Part shown: in pieces, positions 28,037 through 36,594 of the stretch
Position numbering within the stretch: position 1 is the first letter of the stretch
How the letters are laid out: each line of letters opens with the position of its first letter
Source: Bacillota bacterium
GTDB taxonomy: Bacteria; Bacillota; Clostridia; TANB77; CAG-465
Assembly: GCA_023410645.1 (NCBI GenBank)
Contig: JAEYPQ010000038.1
Span: 1-64,000, forward strand
Reading direction: 5' to 3'
DNA: 64,000 bases
Translations under genes and position numbers: made by a program
The notes under the pieces: model-generated
Database searches by the model: none
Seen by the model: the letters and a program-made list of their open reading frames with translations, nothing else
What the model was told of the DNA's origin: nothing

Positions 28037-29233
28037 ATGAATAAGAATAAAAAAAAGTATATTGTTAGTTTCCCACATATGGGAAATTATTATATTCCAA
28101 TATATAATTTATTAAGTAATATATATGATGAAGAAACAACAGAAATTTTAATTCCAAAAAAAATAACTAAAGAAACATTAGAAAAGGGAAGTAATTCAAG
28201 CCCAGATTTTGTTTGTGTTCCGTTTAAGTATAATATGGGGAATTATATTGAATCTTTAGAACAAGGAGCAAATGTATTAATTCAGGCCGGCGGAGGGTGT
28301 AGATATGGATATTATGCTGAAGTACAGGAGCAAATATTAAAAGATTTGGGATATGACTTTACATATATAACATTACTTGATGCAAAAGGAGTAGATCCAT
28401 TTAAGGTATATAATAAATTTAAGAAAATTAATCCTAAACTTAAATTTAGTAATTTTGTATATAGATTTTTAGTAACAATAAAACTTTTAGAAATATTAGA
28501 TGATTTTGAAACTTATATAAGAGATAATATTGTATTTGAAAGAAGTAAAGGTGAATTTGAAAAATTACATGAAGAGTTTCTTGAAAAAATGAAGTTTCTA
28601 AAAAATATGAGAGAAATAATGAAATTTAAGAAATACTATTTTAAGAAATTATATTCTATAAAACTAAAAAATAAAAACAACCCTAATATTATTAAAATAG
28701 GTGTAGTTGGAGAACTATATACTTCTATGGAACCATTTGCTACATTTTTTATAGAAAAAGAACTAGCTAAGTATGGTGTTAAAACTAGAAGATATACCAC
28801 TGTAACTTATTTATTGTTTCAAAAGGGAAAGGCACAAAAAAAATTACTAAATAATGCAAGTGAATATCTTACATATGCATTAGGTGCAGATGGTACTGAA
28901 AGTGTAGCTCATACACTTGAGTTAATTGATATGGGATATGATGGGATTATACATGTAAAGCCATTTGGATGTACGCCAGAGGTTAATGCAATGCCAATAT
29001 TACAAAGAATAAGTAAGGAAAAAGACATTCCAATTATGTATTTAACATTTGATTCACAGACTAGTGAAGCTGGTATACAAACTAGATTAGAAGCTTTTTA
29101 TGATATGCTAAAGATGAAAAAAGAAGAAAGAATTAAAGAGGAAAGTGAAATAAACATATTTAAAGATGGTGAACGAATTTATAGTCTAAATTCGCATGAT
29201 AAATTAGCAAAAGCAGGAGGAAATAATGGATAA
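28037..29233 (+). CDS. 2-hydroxyacyl-CoA dehydratase-like (double-cubane) subunit
   Basis: This 398-residue protein starts three bases after the preceding stop. It shows the HgdB-like pattern with Cys in SPDFVCVPFKYNMGNY, AGGGCRYGYYAEVQEQIL and HVKPFGCTPEVNAMPIL, then TFDSQTSEAGIQTRLEAF. In the family these Cys coordinate a [4Fe-4S] or [8Fe-9S] double-cubane cluster that accepts electrons from the ATP-hydrolysing activase. The following gene overlaps it by eight bases. No true hydroxyacyl-CoA dehydratase alpha/beta pair is beside it, so a double-cubane reductase with unknown small-molecule substrate is more likely than fermentative dehydration. The substrate claim is inference. Confidence 0.82.
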   Translation: MNKNKKKYIVSFPHMGNYYIPIYNLLSNIYDEETTEILIPKKITKETLEKGSNSSPDFVCVPFKYNMGNYIESLEQGANVLIQAGGGCRYGYYAEVQEQILKDLGYDFTYITLLDAKGVDPFKVYNKFKKINPKLKFSNFVYRFLVTIKLLEILDDFETYIRDNIVFERSKGEFEKLHEEFLEKMKFLKNMREIMKFKKYYFKKLYSIKLKNKNNPNIIKIGVVGELYTSMEPFATFFIEKELAKYGVKTRRYTTVTYLLFQKGKAQKKLLNNASEYLTYALGADGTESVAHTLELIDMGYDGIIHVKPFGCTPEVNAMPILQRISKEKDIPIMYLTFDSQTSEAGIQTRLEAFYDMLKMKKEERIKEESEINIFKDGERIYSLNSHDKLAKAGGNNG

Positions 29234-30206
29234 TAAATATTATATAGGCGTTGATATTGGATCTATTTCTACTAAAGGTGTAATTATTGATAATGATAAC
29301 AATATTATTGCTAGCGAATATTTATGGACAGAAGGAAGTCCAATTGATGCGACTAAAAAAATAATACAAAGTTTAAAAGAAAATATAGAAAAAGAAAATG
29401 TAGATATTAATATATATGGTATTGGGACAACGGGTTCTGCTAGAAATTTAATAGGGAGTGTACTTGGGGCTAATATAATAAAAAATGAAATAACAGCCCA
29501 TGCTATTGGAACTCTTTCAAGATACAAAGATGTAAAAACAATACTTGAAATTGGAGGTCAAGATTCAAAACTGATAATACTTAGAAATGGAGTTGTTGTA
29601 GATTATGCTATGAACACTTTATGTGCAGCAGGAACAGGAGCATTTTTATCTTCACAAGCAAAACGCCTTGGAGTTGAAATAGAAGACCTAGGTAAGATTG
29701 CTAAGTTATCGAAAAATCCTTCAAAAATAGCTGCAAGATGTACAGTATTTGCTGAATCTGATCTGGTACATAAAGCACAAATTGGACATAGTAAAGAAGA
29801 TTTGATTGCTGGAATTTGTAATTCAGTAGTATATAATTATCTAAATAATTTGGCAAAAGGTAAAAAGATAGAAGATAAAGTAGTATTTCAAGGTGGCGTT
29901 AGTAAAAATGAAGGAGTAGTAAAAGCTTTTGAAAACATATTACAAAAAGAAATACATGTTGATGAAAATTCTCATTTAATGGGTGCATTAGGTGTCGCGA
30001 TTTTATCTAAAAATATAAATAAAAACGGTAATAAATTAAATTTTGACTTTAATTTAAAAGATTCAGAATTTAAAACTGTTGGTAGTGAATGTCATGGATG
30101 TAGTAATAATTGTGAAATAGTTACTATATATAAAGATGGTAACTTAATAGATAGAATGGGTGGCAGATGTGAAAAAGGAAATATGACTAAAGAAAATATT
30201 GTATAA
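29226..30206 (+). CDS. BadF/HgdC-type activase ATPase
   Basis: This 326-residue protein of the ASKHA fold starts at ATG 29226, overlapping the gene before it by eight bases behind AGGAGG. Motifs: GVDIGSISTKGVIIDN (phosphate 1), GIGTTGSARNLIG, EIGGQDSK, LCAAGTGAFLSSQAKRLG and ARCTVFAESDLVHKAQ. The Cys in the last two bind the [4Fe-4S] cluster between two activase subunits. The C-terminus adds ECHGCSNNCEI and GGRCEKG, a further Cys group seen in some relatives. Family knowledge: ATP hydrolysis drives one electron at very low potential to the partner protein, here the 28037 product. Confidence 0.92.
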   Translation: MDNKYYIGVDIGSISTKGVIIDNDNNIIASEYLWTEGSPIDATKKIIQSLKENIEKENVDINIYGIGTTGSARNLIGSVLGANIIKNEITAHAIGTLSRYKDVKTILEIGGQDSKLIILRNGVVVDYAMNTLCAAGTGAFLSSQAKRLGVEIEDLGKIAKLSKNPSKIAARCTVFAESDLVHKAQIGHSKEDLIAGICNSVVYNYLNNLAKGKKIEDKVVFQGGVSKNEGVVKAFENILQKEIHVDENSHLMGALGVAILSKNINKNGNKLNFDFNLKDSEFKTVGSECHGCSNNCEIVTIYKDGNLIDRMGGRCEKGNMTKENIV

Positions 30207-30217
30207 TAATTTAAAAA

Positions 30218-30248
30218 CCACAATGAATATATAATTTATTCATTGTGG
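30218..30248. terminator. Terminator behind the activase operon
   Basis: CCACAATGAAT pairs perfectly with ATTCATTGTGG around a 9-base loop, just before the end of the convergent 30256 gene. Confidence 0.8.
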
Positions 30249-30255
30249 CCTTAAA

Positions 30256-30690
30256 TTACATTATAAACTTAAGTATAATTTCTTTCTCATTTTCTTCCAA
30301 AACTTCAAAACAATTAAATAGAAGTTTTTTTAATATTAGTTCAGATGTTATTATTATTAATATATTATTCTTATTAAAATATAATATATTTGTATTAAAT
30401 AAATCAGTTATGTCCTTCATTATTAATGAGTTAAATAGTATGTTTGATATATAATTATCAATGTTGGTAATATGAAACTTAGGGACCAGTTTATAAAATG
30501 CCTCTAGATTATCTTCTATGTATTCAAAGATTTTATCCTTTAGAAGATCTGTATCTAGAATTGTATAACTTTTGTTACTACTAGCTATATAATAATATAT
30601 ATCAAATTTTTCATCATATCCTTCCTGTTTAATATCATTTGAGTTTTTAATACCATAGTATTGCATAATTTCTCTTATGTTGTTTTCCAT
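30256..30690 (-). CDS. Unrecognised 144-residue protein
   Basis: ATG 30690 on the minus strand, with AAAGGAA about 12 bases upstream. The acidic N-terminal half (IREIMQYYGIKNSNDIKQEG) is followed by hydrophobic, strand-like stretches (ILFNSLIM, ILYFNKNNILIIITSE). It is not clearly a membrane protein. No family is recognised. It is a lone gene convergent with the activase operon and divergent from ymdB. A small hairpin (30709-30730) lies just upstream of its ribosome site, so its leader RNA could be structured. Confidence 0.6.
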   Translation of the reverse strand: MENNIREIMQYYGIKNSNDIKQEGYDEKFDIYYYIASSNKSYTILDTDLLKDKIFEYIEDNLEAFYKLVPKFHITNIDNYISNILFNSLIMKDITDLFNTNILYFNKNNILIIITSELILKKLLFNCFEVLEENEKEIILKFIM

Positions 30691-30708
30691 GTTGTCTTCA
30701 TTCCTTTC

Positions 30709-30730
30709 AATAGAATAAATTCATTCTATT
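30709..30730. other. Hairpin between 30256 gene and ymdB
   Basis: AATAGAAT and ATTCTATT form a perfect 8-base stem with a 6-base loop. On the plus strand a T-rich run follows (terminator-like); on the minus strand it sits in the leader of the 30256 gene directly before AAAGGA. Confidence 0.5.
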
Positions 30731-30841
30731 TTTTTATTTTCTCATATATAAATTATACCATACTATTAGGTGTATTTACAATATATATGAAGATATATAT
30801 TAAATTATTAATTATACTAAAAAAACCTAATAAAATTCTTC

Positions 30842-30870
30842 TTGCTTTTATATGTTTTTTATTGTATAAT
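30842..30870 (+). promoter_or_regulatory. ymdB promoter
   Basis: TTGCTT (30842-30847), a 17-base spacer and TATAAT (30865-30870), with the gene start 28 bases farther on. This supports the TTG 30898 start, because longer in-frame starts would lie upstream of the promoter. Confidence 0.65.
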
Positions 30871-30897
30871 TCTATAAGAACCAAAGGGGGATATAAT

Positions 30898-31686
30898 TTG
30901 AAAGTTTTAATAGTTGGAGACGTAATTGGAAGAACTGGTTTAAATAAATTAAGAGAAGAACTTAATTTTATATTAAAAGAGGAGAACATTACTTTTTGTA
31001 TAGTAAATGGAGAAAATTCTGCTAATGGTAAAGGAATTAGAATGCAAGAATATAATGAGATTTTAGAAATTGGTGCTGATGCAATTACAATGGGAAATCA
31101 TATTTATTATAGAAAAGAAATGGCTGAGGAATATATAAAACTACCTAGATTATTAATTCCTGCAAATGTTACAAATTTAAAAGGAAATGGTAATATAGTA
31201 GTTGAAAAAAATGGAATTAAGTTTGGAGTAATTAATGTTATTGGTAGAGCAGAAATGGGAGAAGTTTTTGAAAAAAATACTATAAATCCATTTTTATCTG
31301 TAACAGAAGAAATTGATAAATTAAAACAAAATAATGTTGATTATATTTTTGTTGATTTTCATGCTGAAGCAACAGCAGAAAAAATTGCAATGGGATATTT
31401 CTTAGATGGAAAAGTAACTTGTATATTTGGTACGCATACTCATGTTCAAACAGCAGATGAGATAATATTTGAAAGTGGAACTGCATATATAACAGATATT
31501 GGTATGACTGGGCCAATGGATAGTGTAATTGGACTAAAAAAAGAAGTTGCATTAAAACGTTTTGTAGATGGTAAGTTTGCAAAATATGAATGTAGTTCAA
31601 ATAAATCTATATTTAACGCAATAATTCTTGATATAGATGAAAATACAAAGAAAGTGACAAATATAAACAGGATTTTTAAACGTTAA
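30898..31686 (+). CDS. ymdB: YmdB-family metallophosphoesterase
   Basis: This protein has 262 residues from TTG 30898, which follows AAGGGGG and gives the family N-terminus (KVLIVGDVIGRTGLNKL). Metal-binding motifs are GDVIGR, NGENSANGKGI, TMGNHIYYRKE, VDFHAEATAEK and GTHTHVQTADE. YmdB of B. subtilis hydrolyses cyclic mononucleotides and affects biofilm and motility decisions; the in vivo substrate of most family members is unsettled. A fair sigma-A promoter lies just upstream, so this gene is transcribed independently of the activase operon. Confidence 0.93.
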   Translation: MKVLIVGDVIGRTGLNKLREELNFILKEENITFCIVNGENSANGKGIRMQEYNEILEIGADAITMGNHIYYRKEMAEEYIKLPRLLIPANVTNLKGNGNIVVEKNGIKFGVINVIGRAEMGEVFEKNTINPFLSVTEEIDKLKQNNVDYIFVDFHAEATAEKIAMGYFLDGKVTCIFGTHTHVQTADEIIFESGTAYITDIGMTGPMDSVIGLKKEVALKRFVDGKFAKYECSSNKSIFNAIILDIDENTKKVTNINRIFKR

Positions 31687-31741
31687 TGGAATAATTTAGT
31701 TATCATATAATACTATGTAGCAAGAGGCTAGGGGGTGTTAT

Positions 31742-32284
31742 GTGATAACTTTTTTAAAGAAATTTATAACTGGAATAAAAAATTTATATCTCGATGCAAA
31801 AAATATTTATGAAAAAGATCCTGCTGCTAGGTCTGTATTGTCTGTAATAATACTTTATCAGGGTTTTTGGTCGATATTCAATCATAGAATAGCACATTTT
31901 TTCTATAATATAAAATTATATTTTATTGCAAGACTTATTTCTCAAATTTCAAGATTTTTAACTGGGATTGAAATACATCCTGGTGCAAAAATTGGAAATA
32001 AATTGTTTATGGATCATGGAATGGGAATTGTAATAGGAGAGACTGCAGAAGTAGGAGATAATTGTACAATATACCACCAAGTAACTTTAGGTGGAACTGG
32101 AAAAGAAGCAGTTAAAAGGCACCCAACAGTTGGGAATAATGTACTTATAGGAGCAGGGAGTAAAGTTTTAGGAAATATTATAATAGGTGATAATGTAAAA
32201 ATCGGTGCAAATTCAGTTGTACTAAAAAATGTAGAAGCTAATAAAACCGTAGTTGGAATACCAGCTAAAGAAATTATAAAATAA
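31742..32284 (+). CDS. cysE: Serine O-acetyltransferase, short CysE/EpsC type
   Basis: This 180-residue protein starts at GTG 31742 behind AGGGGGTG. An N-terminal helical part (RSVLSVIILYQGFWSIFNHRIAHFFY) leads into left-handed parallel beta-helix hexapeptide repeats: HPGAKIGNKLFMDHGMGIVIGE, then YHQVTLGGTGK and VGIPAKEI. These are hallmarks of serine acetyltransferase, which makes O-acetylserine from serine and acetyl-CoA for cysteine synthesis. No cysK is adjacent, and the relation to polysaccharide EpsC in name only cannot be excluded. The catalytic His is in MDHGMG. It ends at a terminator shared with abrB. Confidence 0.9.
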   Translation: MITFLKKFITGIKNLYLDAKNIYEKDPAARSVLSVIILYQGFWSIFNHRIAHFFYNIKLYFIARLISQISRFLTGIEIHPGAKIGNKLFMDHGMGIVIGETAEVGDNCTIYHQVTLGGTGKEAVKRHPTVGNNVLIGAGSKVLGNIIIGDNVKIGANSVVLKNVEANKTVVGIPAKEIIK

Positions 32285-32312
32285 AAGGAATCATATTATT
32301 TTGATTCCTTTT
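32283..32312. terminator. Terminator shared by cysE and abrB
   Basis: AAAAGGAATCA pairs with TGATTCCTTTT between two convergent genes; it overlaps the last two bases of the minus-strand gene. Confidence 0.85.
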
Positions 32313-32559
32313 ATTTGTTTTCTCCTGAAATTTGATCAAGGCACGACTTACAAATATTTTTCCCTTTAAAATTAGTTATATCGTCACATTCACCGCAAAA
32401 AATACAATCTGGAAGATACTTCTTAAGTATTATTAAATCGCGATCAATAAATATTTCAACAGTATCTTTTACTTCAATATCAAAATTTTTCCTAAGTTCA
32501 GATGGAATTACAATTCTTCCAAGTTCATCTACTTTTCTTACAATTCCTGTAGATTTCAT
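32311..32559 (-). CDS. abrB: AbrB-family transition-state regulator with zinc knuckle
   Basis: This is an 82-residue DNA-binding protein. Residues 1-50 are the swapped-hairpin AbrB/SpoVT domain (MKSTGIVRKVDELGRIVIPS, then LRKNFDI and DTVEIF). The tail has CxxC-x15-CxxC (CIFCGECDD ... NICKSCLDQ), a probable zinc ribbon that is common in clostridial AbrB proteins. AbrB proteins repress stationary-phase genes during growth. ATG follows GGAAGGTGA. No 0A-box is visible in its short upstream region. Confidence 0.9.
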   Translation of the reverse strand: MKSTGIVRKVDELGRIVIPSELRKNFDIEVKDTVEIFIDRDLIILKKYLPDCIFCGECDDITNFKGKNICKSCLDQISGENK

Positions 32560-32603
32560 GAATATTCACCTTCCTTTACATACAAAAAATATATATTTAT
32601 TTT

Positions 32604-33092
32604 TTAGTGATGATAAGTTTCATTATTTTGAATTTTAAAAGCTCTAAATAATTGTTCTAATAAAAATATTCTAATTAGCTGATGAGGAAATGTAAATCTT
32701 GAAAATGATATTTTTTCATTACAAATATTAAGTAATTCTTCGCTCATTCCGAGTGTTCCACCAATTAAAAAAACTATTGTTGAAGATTCATATGTTGCAA
32801 TGTTATTTATTTTTTTAGAAAAATCTTCTGATGTTATTTCCTTTCCAGTTAGATCTAGAGCTATAATATAAGCTTTTCCAATTTTATTTATTTTATCTAT
32901 TACTTTTTTCGATTCGATTTCTTTTATATTTTTTATATCAGTATCAGATAGAGAAGAAGGTACTTTTTCATCAGAAATCTCAATAATATCTAGTTTACAA
33001 TATTTTGATAATCTCTTTTCATATTCACCTAAAATGTCTCTCATTGATTTTTCCTTTATATTGCCTAAACATATAACTTTGATATTTAACAT
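32604..33092 (-). CDS. rlmH: 23S rRNA pseudouridine-1915 N3-methyltransferase
   Basis: This 162-residue SPOUT methyltransferase has close to the standard length of about 159. Motifs: a basic N-terminus (INIKVICLGNIKEK-like start), ALDLTGKEITSEDFSKKI, FLIGGTLGMSEELL and a C-terminal FPHQLIRIFLLEQLFRAFKI with NNETYHH. RlmH methylates pseudouridine 1915 in helix 69 of 23S rRNA. The start overlaps the end of the preceding yycJ-like gene by seven bases, so the murA, yycJ-like and rlmH genes form one operon. Confidence 0.96.
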   Translation of the reverse strand: MLNIKVICLGNIKEKSMRDILGEYEKRLSKYCKLDIIEISDEKVPSSLSDTDIKNIKEIESKKVIDKINKIGKAYIIALDLTGKEITSEDFSKKINNIATYESSTIVFLIGGTLGMSEELLNICNEKISFSRFTFPHQLIRIFLLEQLFRAFKIQNNETYHH

Positions 33093-33880
33093 ATATTAAT
33101 TACCTCACTTGATAAATCCTTTGTGGCAATACAAATATCTAATAAATCCTTATTAATTCCATTGCATTGTAATTTACTTTTAATAGTATCTATGGCTATA
33201 TCACTAGTATTATTATTTTGACTTAAGTGGGCAAGAAGAAATCTGTTTTTTCCTTTGTTATATAATTTACATATTAAATCTGAAGTATCATCATTTGAGA
33301 GATGTCCTAAATTAGATTTTATTCTTCTTTTTAAATTAAATGGATACTTTCCAAAATCAAGCATTGTACTATCATAGTTCGATTCTATTATTATATAGTC
33401 ACTGTTAAGTAGATAATCAAAAACTTCATTTGTTACATATCCAAGATCTGTTGCAAAACCAATTGAACTCTCACTTGTTTTTATATTAAATCCGCATGGC
33501 ATTACTGCATCGTGTGATGTCTCAAATGGAGTTATTTCAAAATCTTTGACTTTAAAAGGTTGTCCATAATGTGTTTTAATAATATCTGCTGATATATTCT
33601 TATCGTCTAAATAGTCTTTAAGATAATCAGCAGTTTTTCCACATGCATATATTGGTATATTATTTTTTCTACAAATAAGTGGCAATCCTTTAATATGATC
33701 AATATGCTCATGAGTTATAAGTATTGCAGATATATCAGATATATTTTTATCTATGCTCTTTAAACCATCAGTTATAGATTTATAAGTAACTCCAACATCA
33801 ACTAATATATTTGTTTTATTTGATTCAATATGAAACATATTACCAGAACTTGAACTAAATAGTGGATGAATATTAAGCAT
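33086..33880 (-). CDS. Metallo-beta-lactamase-fold hydrolase, YycJ/WalJ type
   Basis: This protein has 264 residues from ATG 33880, chosen over the in-frame GTG 33889 because that GTG lies inside the AGTAGGTG ribosome site. Metal motifs: THEHIDHIKG (HxHxDH), a distal His in FETSHD, Asp in ATDLGYV, and LAHLSQNNNTSD near the end. YycJ/WalJ proteins are predicted double-strand 5'-exonucleases or coordinators of wall synthesis with division, normally downstream of the WalKR system. Here the gene sits between murA and rlmH. The exact substrate is unknown. Confidence 0.88.
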   Translation of the reverse strand: MLNIHPLFSSSSGNMFHIESNKTNILVDVGVTYKSITDGLKSIDKNISDISAILITHEHIDHIKGLPLICRKNNIPIYACGKTADYLKDYLDDKNISADIIKTHYGQPFKVKDFEITPFETSHDAVMPCGFNIKTSESSIGFATDLGYVTNEVFDYLLNSDYIIIESNYDSTMLDFGKYPFNLKRRIKSNLGHLSNDDTSDLICKLYNKGKNRFLLAHLSQNNNTSDIAIDTIKSKLQCNGINKDLLDICIATKDLSSEVINIC

Positions 33881-35162
33881 TAAGTTCACCTACTAATAAT
33901 TCATCATTGTAATATTCAATGTTTGCACCAAGATTTCTAAATTTTTCAGTTATATTTTCATATCCTCTTAATATATGGTGTATGTCATAAACTTCAGTTA
34001 TTCCTTCAGCAGCAACACCAGCTATTATCATTGCAGCACCAGCTCTTAAATCATGTGATCTAACCGGAGCTCCATATAATTTTTCTACACCTTTTACTAT
34101 TGCTGTAGATCCATGTGCAGATATGTCAGCACCCATTTTTGCAAGTTCATCAGTATATTGAAATCTTGATTCCCATATATTTTCGACTATTATTCCTGTA
34201 CCTTCACAAACAGATAGAAGAACGCCCATTTGTGGTTGCATATCAGTAGGAAATCCAGGATAAGGCATAGTTTTTAAACTAAATGCATTAGGTTTCTTAT
34301 TCATTGAAACTCTTATACTTGATTCATATTCTTCTACTGTAACACCTGCTTCTCTGAGTTTAGCAGTTATAGGTTCCATATGTTTTGGAATGCAGTTATT
34401 AATTAAAACGTTGCCTTTTGTGATTGCAGCTGCAACCATAAATGTACCAGTTTCAATTTGATCTGGTATCACAGAGTAACTAGAAACTTGCCTTAATTCT
34501 TTTACTCCATTAATTCTGATAGTATCAGTACCAGCACCTTTAATATTTGCACCCATTGAGTTTAGAAAATTTGCTAAGTCAACTATATGTGGCTCTTTTG
34601 CAACATTTTCAATTACAGTTAAACCATCTGAAAGAGTAGCTGCTAAAATAGCATTTATTGTAGCACCAACACTTACAACATCTAAAAATATATTTGCACC
34701 TTTTAAAGTAGTTTTTCTTGAAGCATATACATTACCTCTAAGTACATCAACAGTAGCACCTAGTTTTTCTAATGCCTTAATGTGTTGATCAATTGGTCTT
34801 GCTCCTAAATTACAACCTCCAGGCAGACCAATTTGAACTTCTTTAAATCTACCAAGGAGAGATCCAAGTAAGTAATATGAAGATCTAAATTTACTAGTAA
34901 GTTCATATGAGGCAATAGCAGATGATACATTTTCATTATCAATTATAATTTCGTTTTGTGATATGTAAGTTATTTTAGATCCAAGTGATTCAAAAATCTT
35001 TAAATATGAAGTAATATCACTTATATTAGGTACATTCTCCAAATGACATTTTCCTTTTACAAGAAGTGTAGCAGGTAATATTGCAACAGCTGCGTTTTTT
35101 GCTCCACTTATAGTTACTTCGCCCTCTAATCTACAAGGTCCATGTACAATAAATTTTTCCAT
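33873..35162 (-). CDS. murA: UDP-N-acetylglucosamine 1-carboxyvinyltransferase
   Basis: This protein has 429 residues from ATG 35162 (MEKFIVHGPCRLEGEVTISG). Longer in-frame starts would add 22 residues foreign to the family. MurA adds enolpyruvate from PEP to UDP-GlcNAc, the first committed step of peptidoglycan synthesis. Visible features: the SGAKNAAVAILPA start (Lys and Asn of the active site), GGCNLGARPID and the terminal RAGAAMIIAGVAAEG. In the loop that usually has the fosfomycin-target Cys, this protein has LPGGCNLGARPI, so Cys is kept. A -10/-35 and 0A-like box lie about 150 bases upstream. Confidence 0.96.
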   Translation of the reverse strand: MEKFIVHGPCRLEGEVTISGAKNAAVAILPATLLVKGKCHLENVPNISDITSYLKIFESLGSKITYISQNEIIIDNENVSSAIASYELTSKFRSSYYLLGSLLGRFKEVQIGLPGGCNLGARPIDQHIKALEKLGATVDVLRGNVYASRKTTLKGANIFLDVVSVGATINAILAATLSDGLTVIENVAKEPHIVDLANFLNSMGANIKGAGTDTIRINGVKELRQVSSYSVIPDQIETGTFMVAAAITKGNVLINNCIPKHMEPITAKLREAGVTVEEYESSIRVSMNKKPNAFSLKTMPYPGFPTDMQPQMGVLLSVCEGTGIIVENIWESRFQYTDELAKMGADISAHGSTAIVKGVEKLYGAPVRSHDLRAGAAMIIAGVAAEGITEVYDIHHILRGYENITEKFRNLGANIEYYNDELLVGELNA

Positions 35163-35296
35163 ATATCTATAATCAATCCTTTCTATTTTAGTAAATATAT
35201 ATTTACTAAAAGGTAAAAAGCTATTCAAAATTCATGTAAAATCAATATAAAAAGTGTAGATTTTACATCTATTAATTTGTATGTTTTACTTTAGAA

Positions 35297-35336
35297 AGTA
35301 TAACACAGATTTAACAAAAATACAATAATTTCGACA
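35297..35336 (-). promoter_or_regulatory. Promoter of the murA operon with 0A box
   Basis: Read on the minus strand: TGTCGAA (35330-35336), four bases, -35 TTGTAT (35320-35325), 17 bases, -10 TATACT (35297-35302). A hairpin with TGTAAAATC arms (35236-35267) lies in the leader between promoter and murA. Confidence 0.55.
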
Positions 35337-35344
35337 AAATAAGT

Positions 35345-35545
35345 TTATCTGATAAGGTTATTTTTAAAGCCATTACACATTTGTTTACAATTGCATGTTA
35401 GATTTGTGAGACTGTTCTCAACGCATAAAATATTCTTAAATAAAAGAATGTCTTTGCCACACATATAATGGCAATTACCCATTGGAAACTTGCATGGACA
35501 GTTACAAAGGAAATAATTTAAAAAGTTATTACCGTTAAAAAACAT
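35345..35545 (-). CDS. Cys-rich 66-residue protein, unrecognised
   Basis: ATG 35545 on the minus strand is preceded by AAGGGGGTG at ideal spacing, the best reason to accept so small a gene. Nine Cys lie in two blocks: positions 14, 16, 18, 25, 29 (CxCxC-x6-C-x3-C) and 41, 51, 53, 57 (C-x9-CxC-x3-C). No signal peptide. The spacing suggests metal binding or a modified peptide, but no recognised family (not SCIFF, not DUF1540) and no maturase is beside it. It is divergent from the 35681 gene. Function unknown. Confidence 0.6.
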   Translation of the reverse strand: MFFNGNNFLNYFLCNCPCKFPMGNCHYMCGKDILLFKNILCVENSLTNLTCNCKQMCNGFKNNLIR

Positions 35546-35590
35546 TTAAACACCCCCTTTATATAGTATATGTAAAAATTTATTTTATTG

Positions 35591-35619
35591 TTGAAATTTA
35601 GAAGCAATAGTGGTATAAT
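35591..35619 (+). promoter_or_regulatory. Promoter of the 35681 gene
   Basis: TTGAAA (35591-35596), a 17-base spacer and TATAAT (35614-35619). Confidence 0.65.
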
Positions 35620-35680
35620 ATGAGAAATTATGTAACTTATTAATCCTAAATATTAATATACACAAGAGGAGGAAGATTTA

Positions 35681-36415
35681 ATGATTAAAAGCATTGAAAA
35701 ATTTACTGAAGATTTTCCAGATTTACGGATTTTAATTGACAAGAAAGTGAAGGAAAATAAGTTTGAAAGATTGAGGGGAATGAATACTTATCAAATTGAC
35801 TCATATTTGGAAGCAAGACTATTATGTACGTATTTTGAATTTATTTATGATAAGATTCAAGCAGATAAGGGGCTATTATTAGGTCAGCTCATGCTATTTA
35901 AAATTGATGTAAAAGAACTTTCTAATAATTTTACATCACCCATAAAAATATCAGAATATGGGGCTAGATTTAATATGCTTATTTCATATTTAACTCAAAA
36001 CGGACTTCCTAGTGTTCATACTAAGATTAAAGATAGTTCAAGATTTAATGATTACTTTCTTGCAAATAGATACTTAGATTTAGATACAATAATTAATAAA
36101 TTGGATAACTTAAAAAATTTCTACAAAGTAAATAAGAAAAGAATGGGAATGCCAGTTGAACTTTCAAACTACATTTCGCGAAAATTAGTTATAATTAAAG
36201 ACGATAAAGACCTAATTAATGATTTAATTAGTTATAGGTTGCTGGATTTACAATCTTTAAATAATAGCACAGTATATCCTATAAAATTAAGAGAAACTAT
36301 TAATATTTCAGACATTGATAGAATATGTTCTTTCCTTGAACGAATAATTTTAATACTAATAGTTCATTATAAGAGTATACATTTTTATAATTATATGTTA
36401 AATTATAAGCATTAA
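35681..36415 (+). CDS. Unrecognised 244-residue protein
   Basis: ATG 35681 follows GAGGAGGA. The protein is helical, basic and soluble, apart from a more hydrophobic end (RIILILIVHYKSIHFYNYML) that could be a buried helix. I recognise no family. It has its own promoter, a strong ribosome site and a strong terminator, and its Arg codons include CGG, CGA and CGC, unlike its rpmE and prmC neighbours, which favour AGA. This fits a gene acquired or evolving separately. It is one of the lone unrecognised units in this window. Confidence 0.7.
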   Translation: MIKSIEKFTEDFPDLRILIDKKVKENKFERLRGMNTYQIDSYLEARLLCTYFEFIYDKIQADKGLLLGQLMLFKIDVKELSNNFTSPIKISEYGARFNMLISYLTQNGLPSVHTKIKDSSRFNDYFLANRYLDLDTIINKLDNLKNFYKVNKKRMGMPVELSNYISRKLVIIKDDKDLINDLISYRLLDLQSLNNSTVYPIKLRETINISDIDRICSFLERIILILIVHYKSIHFYNYMLNYKH

Positions 36416-36420
36416 ATTAT

Positions 36421-36468
36421 ATAAAAACTATTCAAACCACCATATGTGGATGTTTGGATAGTTTTTAT
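36421..36468 (+). terminator. Terminator of the 35681 gene
   Basis: ATAAAAACTATTCAAAC pairs with GTTTGGATAGTTTTTAT (one G-T pair) around an inner CCAC/GTGG stem. Confidence 0.88.
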
Positions 36469-36594
36469 TTTTATCAATTTTATAATATAAGCACAAAAAA
36501 ATCAGTAAAAAAAAACAAAAGACTTGTTTTTTTCATATACATATGTTAAAATATATTAGTAACGATTTAATACTAATATAGGAAGGTGAAAAAA

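Noticed and set aside
30661..30897. Longer start for ymdB
   Set aside because: It would lie upstream of the TTGCTT/TATAAT promoter and add a hydrophobic stretch foreign to the family.
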